This document shows, piece after piece, positions 50,161 through 59,795 of a DNA stretch of 64,000 nt; the stretch's first letter is position 1; every line of letters starts with the position of its first letter. The translations under genes were made by a program, and so were the position numbers. The notes beneath the pieces are model-generated. The model ran no database searches. It was not told where the DNA came from and worked only from the letters and a program-made list of their open reading frames with translations. Source of the DNA: Methylophilus rhizosphaerae (lineage in GTDB: Bacteria; Pseudomonadota; Gammaproteobacteria; Burkholderiales; Methylophilaceae); assembly GCF_900100975.1 (NCBI RefSeq), contig NZ_FNFX01000001.1, positions 375,820 through 439,819 on the forward strand, given 5' to 3'.

Positions 50161-51735
50161 ATGTCCAGCCTGCAGCAAGAAGTTTCCCGCCGTCGCACCT
50201 TTGCCATTATTTCGCACCCGGATGCGGGTAAAACCACCCTGACAGAAAAACTGTTATGGTTCGGTGGCGCGATCCAGGTCGCCGGTGAAGTACGCGGCCG
50301 TAAAGCTGCGCGCCATGCCACATCAGACTGGATGGAGCTGGAAAAGCAGCGCGGCATTTCTGTGACTTCCTCCGTGATGCAGTTCCCCTACCGTGAGCAC
50401 ATGATCAACCTGCTCGACACGCCCGGCCACGATGACTTCTCCGAAGATACCTACCGCACACTGACCGCGGTGGATTCGGCTGTGATGGTGATTGACTCGG
50501 TCAACGGTGTGGAAGCGCAAACCATCAAGCTGCTTAACGTCTGCCGTATGCGCGACACGCCGATTATCACCTTTATTAACAAGCTGGATCGCGAAAGCCG
50601 GGCACCGATTGAATTACTGGACGAAATCGAAACCACATTAGGCATGGAATGCGCACCCATGACCTGGCCAATCGGCATGGGCAAGACTTTTCGTGGTGTC
50701 TACAACCTGGTGACTGACAGCATTCTGTTCTTTGATCCACGGGCGGAAAAAGGCACGTCTGAAACCATTCAGGGCCTGGATAATCCACGCCTGGATGAAC
50801 TGATTGGCTACCAGGCTGAAGAGTTGCGTGTGGATATTGAACTGGTGCGCGGTGCCTCCAATGAGTTCAATCAAGAACGCTATTTAAGTGGCAAGCAGAC
50901 ACCGGTGTTTTTCGGCTCTGCCGTGAATAACTTTGGCGTGCAATCCCTACTCGACGCCGTGGTGGATTTATCACCACCGCCACAAGCGCGCAATACCGCC
51001 ACACGTTCAGTGGCGGCTAATGAAGAAAAATTCGCCGGCTTTGTGTTCAAGATCCAGGCCAATATGGACCCGAAACACCGCGACCGAATTGCGTTCCTGC
51101 GCGTCTGTTCCGGCCGCTTTGAACGCGGTATGAAGATCAAGCAAGTGGCTTCCGGCAAAATGCTCAACGTTAACAACGCTATTACTTTTATGGCGCAGGA
51201 CCGTACCATTATGGATGAGGCTTATTCCGGTGACATTATCGGCATCCCCAACCACGGTACGATTAAATTAGGTGACACGTTTACTGAAAACGAAGCGCTC
51301 AAATTTATCGGTATTCCCTCATTTGCACCGGAGTTTTTCCGCCGTGCTCGCATTAAAAACCCGATGAAAATGAAGCAATTGCAGATCGGCCTCAAGCAAT
51401 TATCCGAGGAAGGCGCGGCACAACTGTTTCGCCCGCTGCTGTCTAACGACCTGATTCTTGGCGCAGTGGGCATGCTGCAGTTCGACGTGGTGGCGCATCG
51501 CCTGGAACACGAATATGGCGTCGATATGGTGTTTGAGCCCTATGATTGCTACACTGCGCGCTGGCTCAAGGGCTCTGACGCTGACCTGAAAGCCATTGCC
51601 GATAAATACGGCTTTAACGTCGGGCTGGATAGTGCTGATGATTACGTTTACCTGGCGCCTAACCGCGTCAACCTGCAAATGGCGCAGGAACGTTACCCGG
51701 ATATCCAGTTTATGGAAACACGGGAAATTGCCTAA
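50161..51735 (+). CDS. prfC: Peptide chain release factor 3
   Basis: 524 residues, collinear with E. coli RF3. The GTPase motifs are SHPDAGKTT (G1), [14 protein letters not shown] (G3) and NKLDR (G4), then [19 protein letters not shown]. It releases RF1/RF2 from terminating ribosomes. The ATG fits the family N-terminus, but it is preceded by a U-run and a hairpin with no Shine-Dalgarno sequence. RF2 (prfB) is encoded 7 kb away on the other strand. Confidence 0.96.
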   Translation: MSSLQQEVSRRRTFAIISHPDAGKTTLTEKLLWFGGAIQVAGEVRGRKAARHATSDWMELEKQRGISVTSSVMQFPYREHMINLLDTPGHDDFSEDTYRTLTAVDSAVMVIDSVNGVEAQTIKLLNVCRMRDTPIITFINKLDRESRAPIELLDEIETTLGMECAPMTWPIGMGKTFRGVYNLVTDSILFFDPRAEKGTSETIQGLDNPRLDELIGYQAEELRVDIELVRGASNEFNQERYLSGKQTPVFFGSAVNNFGVQSLLDAVVDLSPPPQARNTATRSVAANEEKFAGFVFKIQANMDPKHRDRIAFLRVCSGRFERGMKIKQVASGKMLNVNNAITFMAQDRTIMDEAYSGDIIGIPNHGTIKLGDTFTENEALKFIGIPSFAPEFFRRARIKNPMKMKQLQIGLKQLSEEGAAQLFRPLLSNDLILGAVGMLQFDVVAHRLEHEYGVDMVFEPYDCYTARWLKGSDADLKAIADKYGFNVGLDSADDYVYLAPNRVNLQMAQERYPDIQFMETREIA

Positions 51736-51758
51736 ACTGAGGCAGTGACGGCCAGACC

Positions 51759-52235
51759 ATGTCAACGCTAGCGCAGCCTGGCCACCTGTCAGGGCTGATC
51801 AAAGCCTTATCGTTCAAGCAACCGTTTGCCTGGCTGATTGCGAACGGCTATTTACTGGTAGACGACCGCAGCTGGGGCACGCAATATCGCGGCCCCATGC
51901 TTATTCACGCCAGCAAAGGCCTGTATGAGGAGTATTACCAGTACATCAAAGCCCATACTGACGTCCCTATCCCGGACAGGGACAAACTGGCGTATGGCGG
52001 TGTAATTGGCATTGCCAAGCTAGTGTTATGCAGCAAGCCCGGCGAATTACCTGCTGGCATCAGCCGCGAACAACGCGCGCATTTTGGTGGGGTGCATCAG
52101 GCGTATTACGGTTTTTTATTTGCGCAGGCGACGCCGTTACCGCTGATGCCATGCGCTGGCAAGCTGGGTATTTTTGAGATTGATATCGATCAACTGCTGG
52201 CTGCACCGCCTGCAGCACAAGCGGAATTGTTTTAA
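51759..52235 (+). CDS. ASCH-domain protein
   Basis: 158 residues. The ASCH fold (a PUA-like beta barrel thought to bind RNA) is indicated by LIKALSFKQPFAWLIANGYLLVDDR, GPMLIHASKGL, GGVIGIAKLV and the C-terminal GKLGIFEID. Substrate or role is not known. It begins 23 bases after prfC and ends three bases before the ychJ-like gene, so the three may be co-transcribed. Confidence 0.82.
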   Translation: MSTLAQPGHLSGLIKALSFKQPFAWLIANGYLLVDDRSWGTQYRGPMLIHASKGLYEEYYQYIKAHTDVPIPDRDKLAYGGVIGIAKLVLCSKPGELPAGISREQRAHFGGVHQAYYGFLFAQATPLPLMPCAGKLGIFEIDIDQLLAAPPAAQAELF

Positions 52236-52238
52236 GCC

Positions 52239-52622
52239 ATGAAAAACGCCTGCCCCTGTTATAGCGGAAAAACCTATGCCGGCTGCTGCCAGCCTTTGCA
52301 TGATGGGCTTGCCGCACCCGATGCCGAACGCCTGATGCGCTCACGCTATAGTGCTTATGCGCTTAAATTGCCAGCCTACATTTTGCAAACCTGGCATGTC
52401 GATACACGCCCGGCTACCCTCACGCAAGAGGACCTCAGTGGTATTAAATGGTTAAAGCTGCAAGTGTTGTCGCACGAACAAGTGGATGCCGAGACGGCTT
52501 TCGTGAAGTTTGTAGCAAGCTTCCAGAATGGCCAACAGAAGAAAGCGCAATTAACAGAGCATAGCCGCTTTAAAAAGGTGGATGCGCGCTGGGTGTATGT
52601 CGATGATCAGGGCAAGACTTAA
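52239..52622 (+). CDS. YchJ-family SEC-C motif protein
   Basis: 127 residues. An N-terminal SEC-C zinc motif (CPCYSGKTYAGCC) leads into the YchJ/UPF0225 core (RLMRSRYSAYALKLPAYILQTWH) and an NTF2-like domain. No function is established for the family. Convergent with the jetD-like gene, 16 bases apart, with no hairpin between. Confidence 0.88.
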   Translation: MKNACPCYSGKTYAGCCQPLHDGLAAPDAERLMRSRYSAYALKLPAYILQTWHVDTRPATLTQEDLSGIKWLKLQVLSHEQVDAETAFVKFVASFQNGQQKKAQLTEHSRFKKVDARWVYVDDQGKT

Positions 52623-52638
52623 GTCCGAAATCCTGTAA

Positions 52639-53826
52639 TCATAGATAAGACTCTTGCTCAGCTTTGTATTGATGTTGCTGCATAAAGCGGGCAAGCATGG
52701 CTAAGTCTGGATGAAGGTCAGATTGCTGCGTGATTGACACTAATTGTTGACGATCTAAATCGGTTAATGGCAGTTGCTGTTTGCAATGATTCAAGTCATC
52801 CACCTGCATACGCCATGGCTGTGCAGGTAATCCATGTGATCGCCAGAGGTCAATCGCTATCTGCGCAATCCTGATGCCTGCCGGGTCAGGGTCGCACGCG
52901 ACCAGCAGTGGCGCAGGGCAGTGTTGCAGCAAATGTGAAACGGATTGCTGCCACCAGCCGGGTGGGAAGCCGGGCAACCATAGCACGGCGGTGTCAGGTT
53001 GACGCTTCGCAGCGGTACGCTCAAAACTGGTCAGGTTTTCCACACAAATCCATTGCTGCAAAGGTTGTGCGGCCTGCACTTGCGTCAACTGTAATATGCT
53101 GGCGGGGGTAAATGCCGCAAACGGCTGCGCCTGAGCCAGCATCAGACTACCGGCAGCACCCGTGAGCGTCAAGTCGGCAGAAATATATAATAGTTGCGTA
53201 TGCGGCTGTATGCCATAGTTTGCCAGGTCCAGGCTGGATTCCAGCCATTGCCACTCGCTACTGGAAATGGTCTTGGTTGCATCTCTGGCAAAAAGTGAAA
53301 AATCACGGTAACTGCCGGTACGCTGGTCTGCTTTCCAGCGTATTAAAGATTGAATCAATTCACCACGTGCGATGGCCCGGCTGACTGGCATGCTATCCAG
53401 GTGATCCAATGCTGGCTGCAAGTCCGGATTTGCTTCAGCGGCAATCATCAGGCCCGCAAGCAAGCTTTGCCATTGCCTGGCAAGCGCTTCATCATCTGGC
53501 AAACCGAGTTGCTGACGCATGATTTTTTGCTGCTGCAACACCACCCGGCAAGGCCACCATTCACCGTGCCTGCGCTCTTCATATACCACCGCCCAGCCGT
53601 GATTCAACAGCCAGTCCAATAAGGTCTCGGCCATCCCTTTCTGCGCCAGGCCGGCTTTTTTGATCAAGGTATCCCAACGGCTGTTACCGCCCAGCTTCAG
53701 CCATTGCGCGAGTAAATCACGCCACTCGGCAGGCAGGGTAGCGAGCGGCCCAGGAGCAGCATCCTCATAACGCTTACGCTTTTTAGGTAAACGCGATTTG
53801 TCGAGATGCTCAACGATGACAGCCAT
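52639..53826 (-). CDS. jetD: Wadjet JetD / MksG-like Toprim nuclease subunit
   Basis: 395 residues. The C-terminal Toprim domain shows the catalytic glutamate in CVENLTSFE (E263) and the DxD pair in ACDPDPAGIRIA (D312, D314), as in topoisomerases and the DUF2220 family. The N-terminal roughly 200 residues would form the DNA-binding arm of JetD. In Wadjet systems the SMC motor extrudes a loop of a small circular DNA and JetD cuts it; in MksBEFG systems the same subunit is MksG. Last gene of the operon, 3 bases after jetC. Confidence 0.85.
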   Translation of the reverse strand: MAVIVEHLDKSRLPKKRKRYEDAAPGPLATLPAEWRDLLAQWLKLGGNSRWDTLIKKAGLAQKGMAETLLDWLLNHGWAVVYEERRHGEWWPCRVVLQQQKIMRQQLGLPDDEALARQWQSLLAGLMIAAEANPDLQPALDHLDSMPVSRAIARGELIQSLIRWKADQRTGSYRDFSLFARDATKTISSSEWQWLESSLDLANYGIQPHTQLLYISADLTLTGAAGSLMLAQAQPFAAFTPASILQLTQVQAAQPLQQWICVENLTSFERTAAKRQPDTAVLWLPGFPPGWWQQSVSHLLQHCPAPLLVACDPDPAGIRIAQIAIDLWRSHGLPAQPWRMQVDDLNHCKQQLPLTDLDRQQLVSITQQSDLHPDLAMLARFMQQHQYKAEQESYL

Positions 53827-53829
53827 GGG

Positions 53830-56601
53830 CTATGACTGCTGGCGCACCAGCACACCTACCCGTGGTGCCCAGTGCGTTTCTGGTTCTTTTTTTCTTGTCA
53901 CCAGTGTGAGCATGGAAGGGTCATACACATTCACATTGTGCGTGACAGGGGTCGTGAGCAGGTATTGCGCCTTGGTGGCCTGCAAAAAGCTTGCCACACG
54001 CTTGATATTGAAAATATCCAGGTGTGCAAATGGCTCATCAATAAAAACAAAACCACCAGGGCGCGAATCTTCCATCATCAGGCCAACCAGTAAAATGAGT
54101 GACTTCATCACTTGCTGGCCGCCTGAGGCATCGCCATCATTCATGCCGGCCAGGCCTTTGTCATCAAAACCGAAACGCACCACCAGCCCCGCTTGCGACA
54201 GGCTGACATCATCCGCCGAAAACATCACGGCTTCGTGTTCCACCGCGATGCCGGCCATGTCGCCCAGTACCTTGAGGTTTTTGGTATAGCGCCCGACCGT
54301 GTGTTTCAGCACATCCACATACTGCTTGCGAGCTGCATCGGTTTGCTTGCTCGCCATCTCATTGGCGTAGCGGCGATTGTCCAGGTCCTGGCTTTGCGCT
54401 TCATAATCTGCTTTGATTTTGTTACGTAACACAACCACAGAATCATCTTTCTCCCACGATTCTGTTTCAAAGCGGCGCTCAATTTCTTCTGCTTTAATCT
54501 CGATGAGCTTTACGCTCTCCCATTTTTCCGCCAGCTGTTTATTGCTATTGGCATCCTGCCAGGTCAGCGGCAGTTGGCGTTTATCATGCCGCAAACGGAT
54601 TAAACGCCTGGCCTGCTCAGCACGACCGTCGTGATTTTCCTTCTCAGCGATGTCACGGTCCAGTTCTTTCAGCCTGGTTGTATAGCCCAACTGCTCGGTT
54701 CTGGCATCACTCAGCTGTTTTTCTAACGCCTTTCGCGCTTCGGTCGCCTCGTAGGACTGCTCACCGATTTCACGCCGTTGCGCCACCAAGATATCGTATT
54801 GTGCACGTGCTTCCGCAAACTCGGCGCTGCGGCTGGCGAGTTGCATGGTGGCATTGACCCCGGCCAGGCGCGCCTTAATCACCTGAATGTCGGCATTGAC
54901 CGGTTTCAAACGATCCAGCAGATCGCGTGACTGTCTTTCTATCTCGGCCAACTGTGTACGCAAAGCCTCCAGGCGTGCGCGGCCAAAACGTGGCTGCTCC
55001 GGCGCAGCAAAACGAGCTCCTCGCCGCTCCCGCAAATAGCCTTGCCGGGTTACCCAGTCCTGATTGCGCGGCAAGCTGGCCCCGGCATTCGCATCCTCCA
55101 CCCGCGTGATCCCTGCCAGCACGCGCGAAACCCACTCGGGCACATCGCGGGAGAATTTGACGACTTCCAGTAGCGAGCCCTTCGGAGCTAACGGCGGCTG
55201 TGCGCGCTCCGGGACAATGTAATGGCGATATTTGAGTTGCTCGCCCAGGCTTAATGCCCGCGCTTCATCTTTTTTATCGGCGAGCAACACGATGTGGGCA
55301 GACGATGCCAGTACGGCTTCTACGGCCGCCTGCCAGCGCGTATCGGTAATTTCAACCAGGTCGGTCAGTAAATCATGGCCTATGCCTGCCTTGTCCAACG
55401 CAGACCTGAAATTGGCAACATCCATCGGCTCGGCACGCTTACCACTCGCCAGGTTTTCCAACGTATCCTTGAGTTGGGTTTCCTGTGTATTGATAGCCAC
55501 CAGCTGCTGGCGCAACGCCTCCCGTTTAGCCTCCAGTGCATTCAGCTTTACCGCCTCTTCCGCACTATCCGCACCGGCTTCACCCGCCTGTTTTAACAGC
55601 AGGTCTTGTTGCTCAACCACCTTTTTCCAGCCACCAATTTCTTCATTGATGTGGTTAAGCTGCTGATTGACCTTGGTTTCCAGGGTATCAGCAAGCTCTT
55701 TACGCGTCACCAGGCTGGCCATTTCCTGCTGTTTTTGCGATTGCTGCTGTATGTGGGCAATACGCTCCTGCCGCTTCAGCAATAGGTCCCGCCTGGAGGC
55801 TTTAAGTGTATTTCTGGCGCGCTCAGCCTCTTCACTCAGGGTATAAAACGCCAGGCGTGGCTTAAACTCGCTGATTAACAGCGTCCGCTCCTGATTCAGG
55901 TTTTGCCACTCCAGATAGCGGTTCACGCGCGTTTCCATGGCTTGCAGATGATTTTCTTGCGCCCTGAGATTGTTTTCAGTGTCCTGTAACTCACGCACGG
56001 TTTGTTCTTGATGATGGCGCGCTTCCTGATAACGGGTCAGCACTTCTTCATCGCCGAACACCTCAAATACCAGCTTCAGCAGTTCCCGCTCTGAAAGCTC
56101 GCATAACTTGTCGGTTTGCCCCTGCTCAAGCGACAGCACTTTGGCGATGGCGGGAGACAGTCCTGCCGCATGCAATTGGCGTTGAAAATCCTTGACACCA
56201 AACATCTGGCCCTGGGCTTCAATCTGCTCGATCGCGACTTCGCCTTCGGCGATCCAGTATTTACGCTCCCAATCGCCGCCTTTTTTGTCGATACGACAGG
56301 CTAGCGTGATCTGGTCGTTGTTATAAAGAATGCCAAACGGGCGTTTGCTGCTGTTGATGGGGCGGCTATTGTCCACCACACCCCGCAACCAGGCAAAGCT
56401 CTCGCCGTTACGGCGTACATAACGTTTGTAATCACGCTTTTTGGAGCAATCCAGCGCGAGCAAGGTACGCAAGGCATCCAGCAAAGTGGTTTTGCCCGAG
56501 CCATTGGGGCCGACGATGGTGACGATAGACGCATCCAGTGGGACCGTAAAGCGCTGCCAGTAATCCCAATTGACGACTTCCAGATTGGTCAACCTAAACA
56601 T
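53830..56601 (-). CDS. jetC: Wadjet JetC / MksB-like SMC ATPase
   Basis: 923 residues. Walker A GPNGSGKT (31-38), two long coiled-coil arms (about 190-370 and 560-760), a central hinge-like region around residues 400-480 (EITDTRWQAAVEAVLASSAHIVLL), the ABC signature SGGQQ near 826, and Walker B FVFIDEP (851-857). It is the loop-extruding motor of an SMC complex. The length is close to MksB and shorter than what I recall of typical Wadjet type I JetC. It overlaps jetB by eight bases. Confidence 0.88.
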   Translation of the reverse strand: MFRLTNLEVVNWDYWQRFTVPLDASIVTIVGPNGSGKTTLLDALRTLLALDCSKKRDYKRYVRRNGESFAWLRGVVDNSRPINSSKRPFGILYNNDQITLACRIDKKGGDWERKYWIAEGEVAIEQIEAQGQMFGVKDFQRQLHAAGLSPAIAKVLSLEQGQTDKLCELSERELLKLVFEVFGDEEVLTRYQEARHHQEQTVRELQDTENNLRAQENHLQAMETRVNRYLEWQNLNQERTLLISEFKPRLAFYTLSEEAERARNTLKASRRDLLLKRQERIAHIQQQSQKQQEMASLVTRKELADTLETKVNQQLNHINEEIGGWKKVVEQQDLLLKQAGEAGADSAEEAVKLNALEAKREALRQQLVAINTQETQLKDTLENLASGKRAEPMDVANFRSALDKAGIGHDLLTDLVEITDTRWQAAVEAVLASSAHIVLLADKKDEARALSLGEQLKYRHYIVPERAQPPLAPKGSLLEVVKFSRDVPEWVSRVLAGITRVEDANAGASLPRNQDWVTRQGYLRERRGARFAAPEQPRFGRARLEALRTQLAEIERQSRDLLDRLKPVNADIQVIKARLAGVNATMQLASRSAEFAEARAQYDILVAQRREIGEQSYEATEARKALEKQLSDARTEQLGYTTRLKELDRDIAEKENHDGRAEQARRLIRLRHDKRQLPLTWQDANSNKQLAEKWESVKLIEIKAEEIERRFETESWEKDDSVVVLRNKIKADYEAQSQDLDNRRYANEMASKQTDAARKQYVDVLKHTVGRYTKNLKVLGDMAGIAVEHEAVMFSADDVSLSQAGLVVRFGFDDKGLAGMNDGDASGGQQVMKSLILLVGLMMEDSRPGGFVFIDEPFAHLDIFNIKRVASFLQATKAQYLLTTPVTHNVNVYDPSMLTLVTRKKEPETHWAPRVGVLVRQQS

Positions 56602-57286
56602 CGCTTACATCCCCTGTCTCTTGCTCTTCATCCGCTTCGTCTTGTACGGGGGGTGCACCGAGCTGGGTGCGGATTAAATCGCCCATGGCCCCATGAATAA
56701 TCCGGGGCGCCATTTCGGCGTAATCAAACACCAGGTCCAGCAAAGGACCTTCACATATCACTTTATTTCTGCGCTCAATTAAATCCAGGCGGCTTAATAT
56801 ACCCAAGTTAATACTGATGCGCCCCTTCCCTCCCAGCAACTTGCCGAAATCGGTCATCAATACATTTTCAGCAATGCCGCGCGACACATCTTCGCCGACG
56901 GCCTTGATAAAACTACCGAACAGATCACTTTGCTCTTCCTGGCGCTCACGCCCCAGTTGACGTTCGCGCTTGGGCAAAATAATCAAAGCCCATAACACCA
57001 CAAGCAAAGCCATGGCATCTTTGGACAAGCCCCTTAAATTTAAATTACTGGCTTGCCATTGCTCACCATCATCAAACACACTACCTTCGGTTTCACGTTG
57101 CAATGCCACAGCCACATGGGCAGCAAACGGATGATCCAGCAAGCGCAGGCCGCAGGCTGCCAAACTGGTTTCCACCTCTTGCCTGAAGCTTAAATCCACC
57201 AGCAGGCGGCGCACCATATCATCTTCACGCGATAAAAAACGGCTGGCAATCAGCCTGGCGGTAAATTGCCGTGAATTAAATTCCAT
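56594..57286 (-). CDS. jetB: Wadjet JetB / MksE-like KITE subunit (DUF4194)
   Basis: 230 residues. Winged-helix KITE-type protein of the DUF4194 class: FLSREDDMVRRLLVDLSFRQEVETSLAACGLRLLD and a second winged helix ending in ISINLGILSRLDLIERR. The acidic C-terminus (DEADEEQETGDVSDV) is typical. KITE dimers bridge the kleisin and the SMC heads. It overlaps jetA by 11 bases, so the subunits are translationally coupled. Confidence 0.85.
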   Translation of the reverse strand: MEFNSRQFTARLIASRFLSREDDMVRRLLVDLSFRQEVETSLAACGLRLLDHPFAAHVAVALQRETEGSVFDDGEQWQASNLNLRGLSKDAMALLVVLWALIILPKRERQLGRERQEEQSDLFGSFIKAVGEDVSRGIAENVLMTDFGKLLGGKGRISINLGILSRLDLIERRNKVICEGPLLDLVFDYAEMAPRIIHGAMGDLIRTQLGAPPVQDEADEEQETGDVSDV

Positions 57287-58550
57287 CTTGTGGGCTTTCT
57301 AATGGTTGCAAACTACCCGCGGTGATGCTGGCAACTTCGTTCTGGTCAATAGGCTGCAAGTGATCGGTGTCTTCATATTGCATACGGACCGGCTGGCCTG
57401 CCAATGCCGCCAGGTCAGCATCGACATTGGTTTCACCCAAAAAGGTCAGCAGGGAGTAACGATACGAGGCCGCACTAAAATCGCTGCCAACGACAAGATC
57501 GGCCAATGCCACGTTGGCAGTAATGCGTGACAACATATTATTCAGGCTTTGTAACTGTGGCGGATAGGTGAATGGCACTTCTTGCGCCTGTTCGACCTCC
57601 ACCGGTGATGGCATGGTGGATACCTTCTTGTCTGCGATGTCACGCTCCAGGAATGCTTCTGCAATATCCAGCATCACATCCGGCAACACAAATAGCGGCT
57701 CAGGCACCTGGGCAAGATCAGCACCTAACTCAACCAGCTTGTCCACCGGTTGTACCGCCAGCCATGCAGCCAGTTCCGAGGAACTCAAGCCCCCCTCGGA
57801 CAGCATCACGCGCTGGCGGGCAATTTTGGCCAGCTCATTCTGGAATACAGAACTCATGCGCATCATGCGTGACTGGCTATCGCCTATTTTCTGCGCAATC
57901 CGCCAACTGGCATCATCTGCAAAACCATTCTCTGACAGGCTTTTCAGGACTTCTGTGCCCTTTTCCATCCACTTCTGCGCAGCCACTAAGCGGCTCTGGG
58001 CCGCTTTTAGCCTGAATTCGGAACCGGACTGCACTGCCATTGAAAAATATGATTCCAGCTCGGACAGGCGAGCCAGCAAATTGGTGAGTGTTTCTGAATT
58101 GAGCTGCCCAACCGCACCGCCGGCCGCCACTTGTGAAAACAAAAAGCCCAGCTCATCATCGTCAGCACTGAAGCTGAGCATGTTAGACAAGGAGGACAAT
58201 ATCATGCGTGCCGTATGGGAAAGCTGGTACCAGCGGTGACTGGCATCCCACAACAGCAAATCATGGTCACGCAACCGCTTTAACACCGTTTCCAGCTTGG
58301 TGCCATCAATAAAGCTGAGTTGTGCCTGCAATTGCTGCGGTGTCCACTCTGTGGCATCCGCGCGTGCTGCTATCTCCCGCAGTACCGCCAGCCGGATCAT
58401 CACCTCTTCACGACCACCACGGAACAGTGCAATGAGTGCTTGTATGACATGCGCAGATTGCAGCAAAGGAAATAATGCATCGATATCGCGCGCATGGATA
58501 CCCGGCTTTAAGAACTCGTCAAAAGCATTCACCTCATCCGCTTCCGCCAT
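57276..58550 (-). CDS. jetA: Wadjet JetA / MksF-like kleisin subunit
   Basis: 424 residues. An N-terminal winged-helix region (ALIALFRGGREEVMIRLAVLREIA, then FIDGTKLETVLKRLRDHDLLLWD) and a mainly helical middle resemble the JetA/MksF kleisins, which link SMC heads and KITE subunits. The call rests partly on position before clear JetB, JetC and JetD homologues. Its ATG lies two bases after the prfB TAA, and the AAGG of the stop region can serve as the ribosome-binding site. Confidence 0.75.
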   Translation of the reverse strand: MAEADEVNAFDEFLKPGIHARDIDALFPLLQSAHVIQALIALFRGGREEVMIRLAVLREIAARADATEWTPQQLQAQLSFIDGTKLETVLKRLRDHDLLLWDASHRWYQLSHTARMILSSLSNMLSFSADDDELGFLFSQVAAGGAVGQLNSETLTNLLARLSELESYFSMAVQSGSEFRLKAAQSRLVAAQKWMEKGTEVLKSLSENGFADDASWRIAQKIGDSQSRMMRMSSVFQNELAKIARQRVMLSEGGLSSSELAAWLAVQPVDKLVELGADLAQVPEPLFVLPDVMLDIAEAFLERDIADKKVSTMPSPVEVEQAQEVPFTYPPQLQSLNNMLSRITANVALADLVVGSDFSAASYRYSLLTFLGETNVDADLAALAGQPVRMQYEDTDHLQPIDQNEVASITAGSLQPLESPQDGI

Positions 58551-58552
58551 CC

Positions 58553-59657
58553 TTACAACCCCTGCTTCAGGCTTTCCATAATAAATGGGTCCAGGTCGCC
58601 ATCCAGCACACCTTGCGTATTGCCGATTTCAACATTGGTGCGCAAGTCCTTGATACGGCCTTGATCCAGCACGTAACTGCGAATCTGGTGTCCCCAGCCG
58701 ATATCGGTTTTGGCATCTTCCAGCGCTTGTTTCTCTTCGTTGCGCTTGCTGAGTTCCAGGTTATACAACGCACCTTTCAGCATATTCATCGCCTCTTCCT
58801 TGTTGCGATGTTGTGAACGGTCATTCTGACACTGCACGACTACGCCAGTCGGCAAGTGGGTAATACGCACCGCAGAGTCAGTTTTGTTAATGTGCTGACC
58901 ACCGGCACCACTAGCCCGGTAAGTATCAATGCGCAAATCCGCCGGGTTAATTTCAATTTCAATCGAATCATCCACTTCCGGGAAAATCTGCACGCTGGCA
59001 AAACTGGTGTGGCGTTTGGAGTTGGCATCAAAGGGAGATTTACGCACCAATCGATGTACGCCACTTTCAGTACGCAAGGTACCAAAAGCATAATCGCCAC
59101 TGACCTTGATGGATGCGCCTTTAATACCGGCGATATCGCCTTCAGACTCTTCGAGCACTTCGACTTTGAAACCTTTACGCTCTACGTAGCGCAAATACAT
59201 ACGCAGTAACATACCGGCCCAGTCTTGCGCCTCGGTCCCGCCACTACCGGACTGAAATTCGATAAAGCAGTTATTCGCATCCATAGGCTGCGAGAACATG
59301 CGCTTGAACTCCATCTCAGCCACGATCTTCTCTATCTTTTGCGTATCGGCCTCAACGCTTAATAGTGTGTCATCATCATTCTCTTCGCGCGCCATTTCAA
59401 ACAATTCACGGCTATCTGACAATGATTGATACACATCATCCAGCGTCATGACGACGCCTTCCAGCATGCGTTTTTCTTTACCCAGATTTTGGGCCTTTTC
59501 TGCATTATCCCAAACTTTAGGATCTTCCAGCAGACCGTTGACTTCTTCTAAACGCTGCTGCTTGTTTTCGTAGTCAAAGATACCCCCGGAGTGCGTGATA
59601 ACGTTGGGTCAGGTCGCTCAGGGCGTTGGCAATACTATTGAGGTGTTCGGCTTCCAT
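58553..59657 (-). CDS. prfB: Peptide chain release factor 2 (programmed +1 frameshift)
   Basis: 367 residues when read as complement of 59577-59657 joined to 59575-58553, skipping the T at 59576. The short first frame ([20 protein letters not shown]...) ends at an in-frame TGA. The second frame continues [16 protein letters not shown], with the SPF anticodon-like tripeptide in [12 protein letters not shown] and GGQ in [14 protein letters not shown]2 releases peptides at UAA and UGA. A TATAAT at 59686-59691 (minus strand) is a likely -10. It is followed directly by jetA. Confidence 0.95.
59573..59588 (-). other. RF2 programmed +1 frameshift site
   Basis: Minus strand CGG-GGG-TAT-CTT-T-GAC: the in-frame UGA follows the slippery CUU codon, and GGGGG three bases before the CUU acts as the internal Shine-Dalgarno-like stimulator. 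It is the conserved RF2 autoregulation signal: low RF2 favours the shift and restores synthesis. Confidence 0.93.
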
Positions 59658-59754
59658 CTTCGTTTCGGCGTAGGTAAAAATGCGCATTATACCGCAGCTG
59701 GACGCGGGATTCAGGCCTGCCTTGCGGATTGGTTTTGGTAAAGAATTCATATTT

Positions 59755-59795
59755 TTGTCACAAAAACTGTCACAAAATAGTAAAATTGCCGTCAC
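59755..59795 (+). promoter_or_regulatory. PhoB-box-like repeat array ahead of the pit operon
   Basis: Heptamers TTGTCAC (59755), CTGTCAC (59767), a degenerate TAGTAAA (59778) and CCGTCAC (59789). The last three lie on an 11-base period, the spacing of Pho-box half sites; the first is one base off. It lies in the divergent prfB-DUF47 region, 29 bases before the DUF47 ATG. Confidence 0.6.

Noticed and set aside
52639-58550. Treating the SMC operon as a wholly new system
   Set aside because: All four subunits fit the described Wadjet / MksBEFG scheme. The unusual part is its coupling to prfB, not the system itself.
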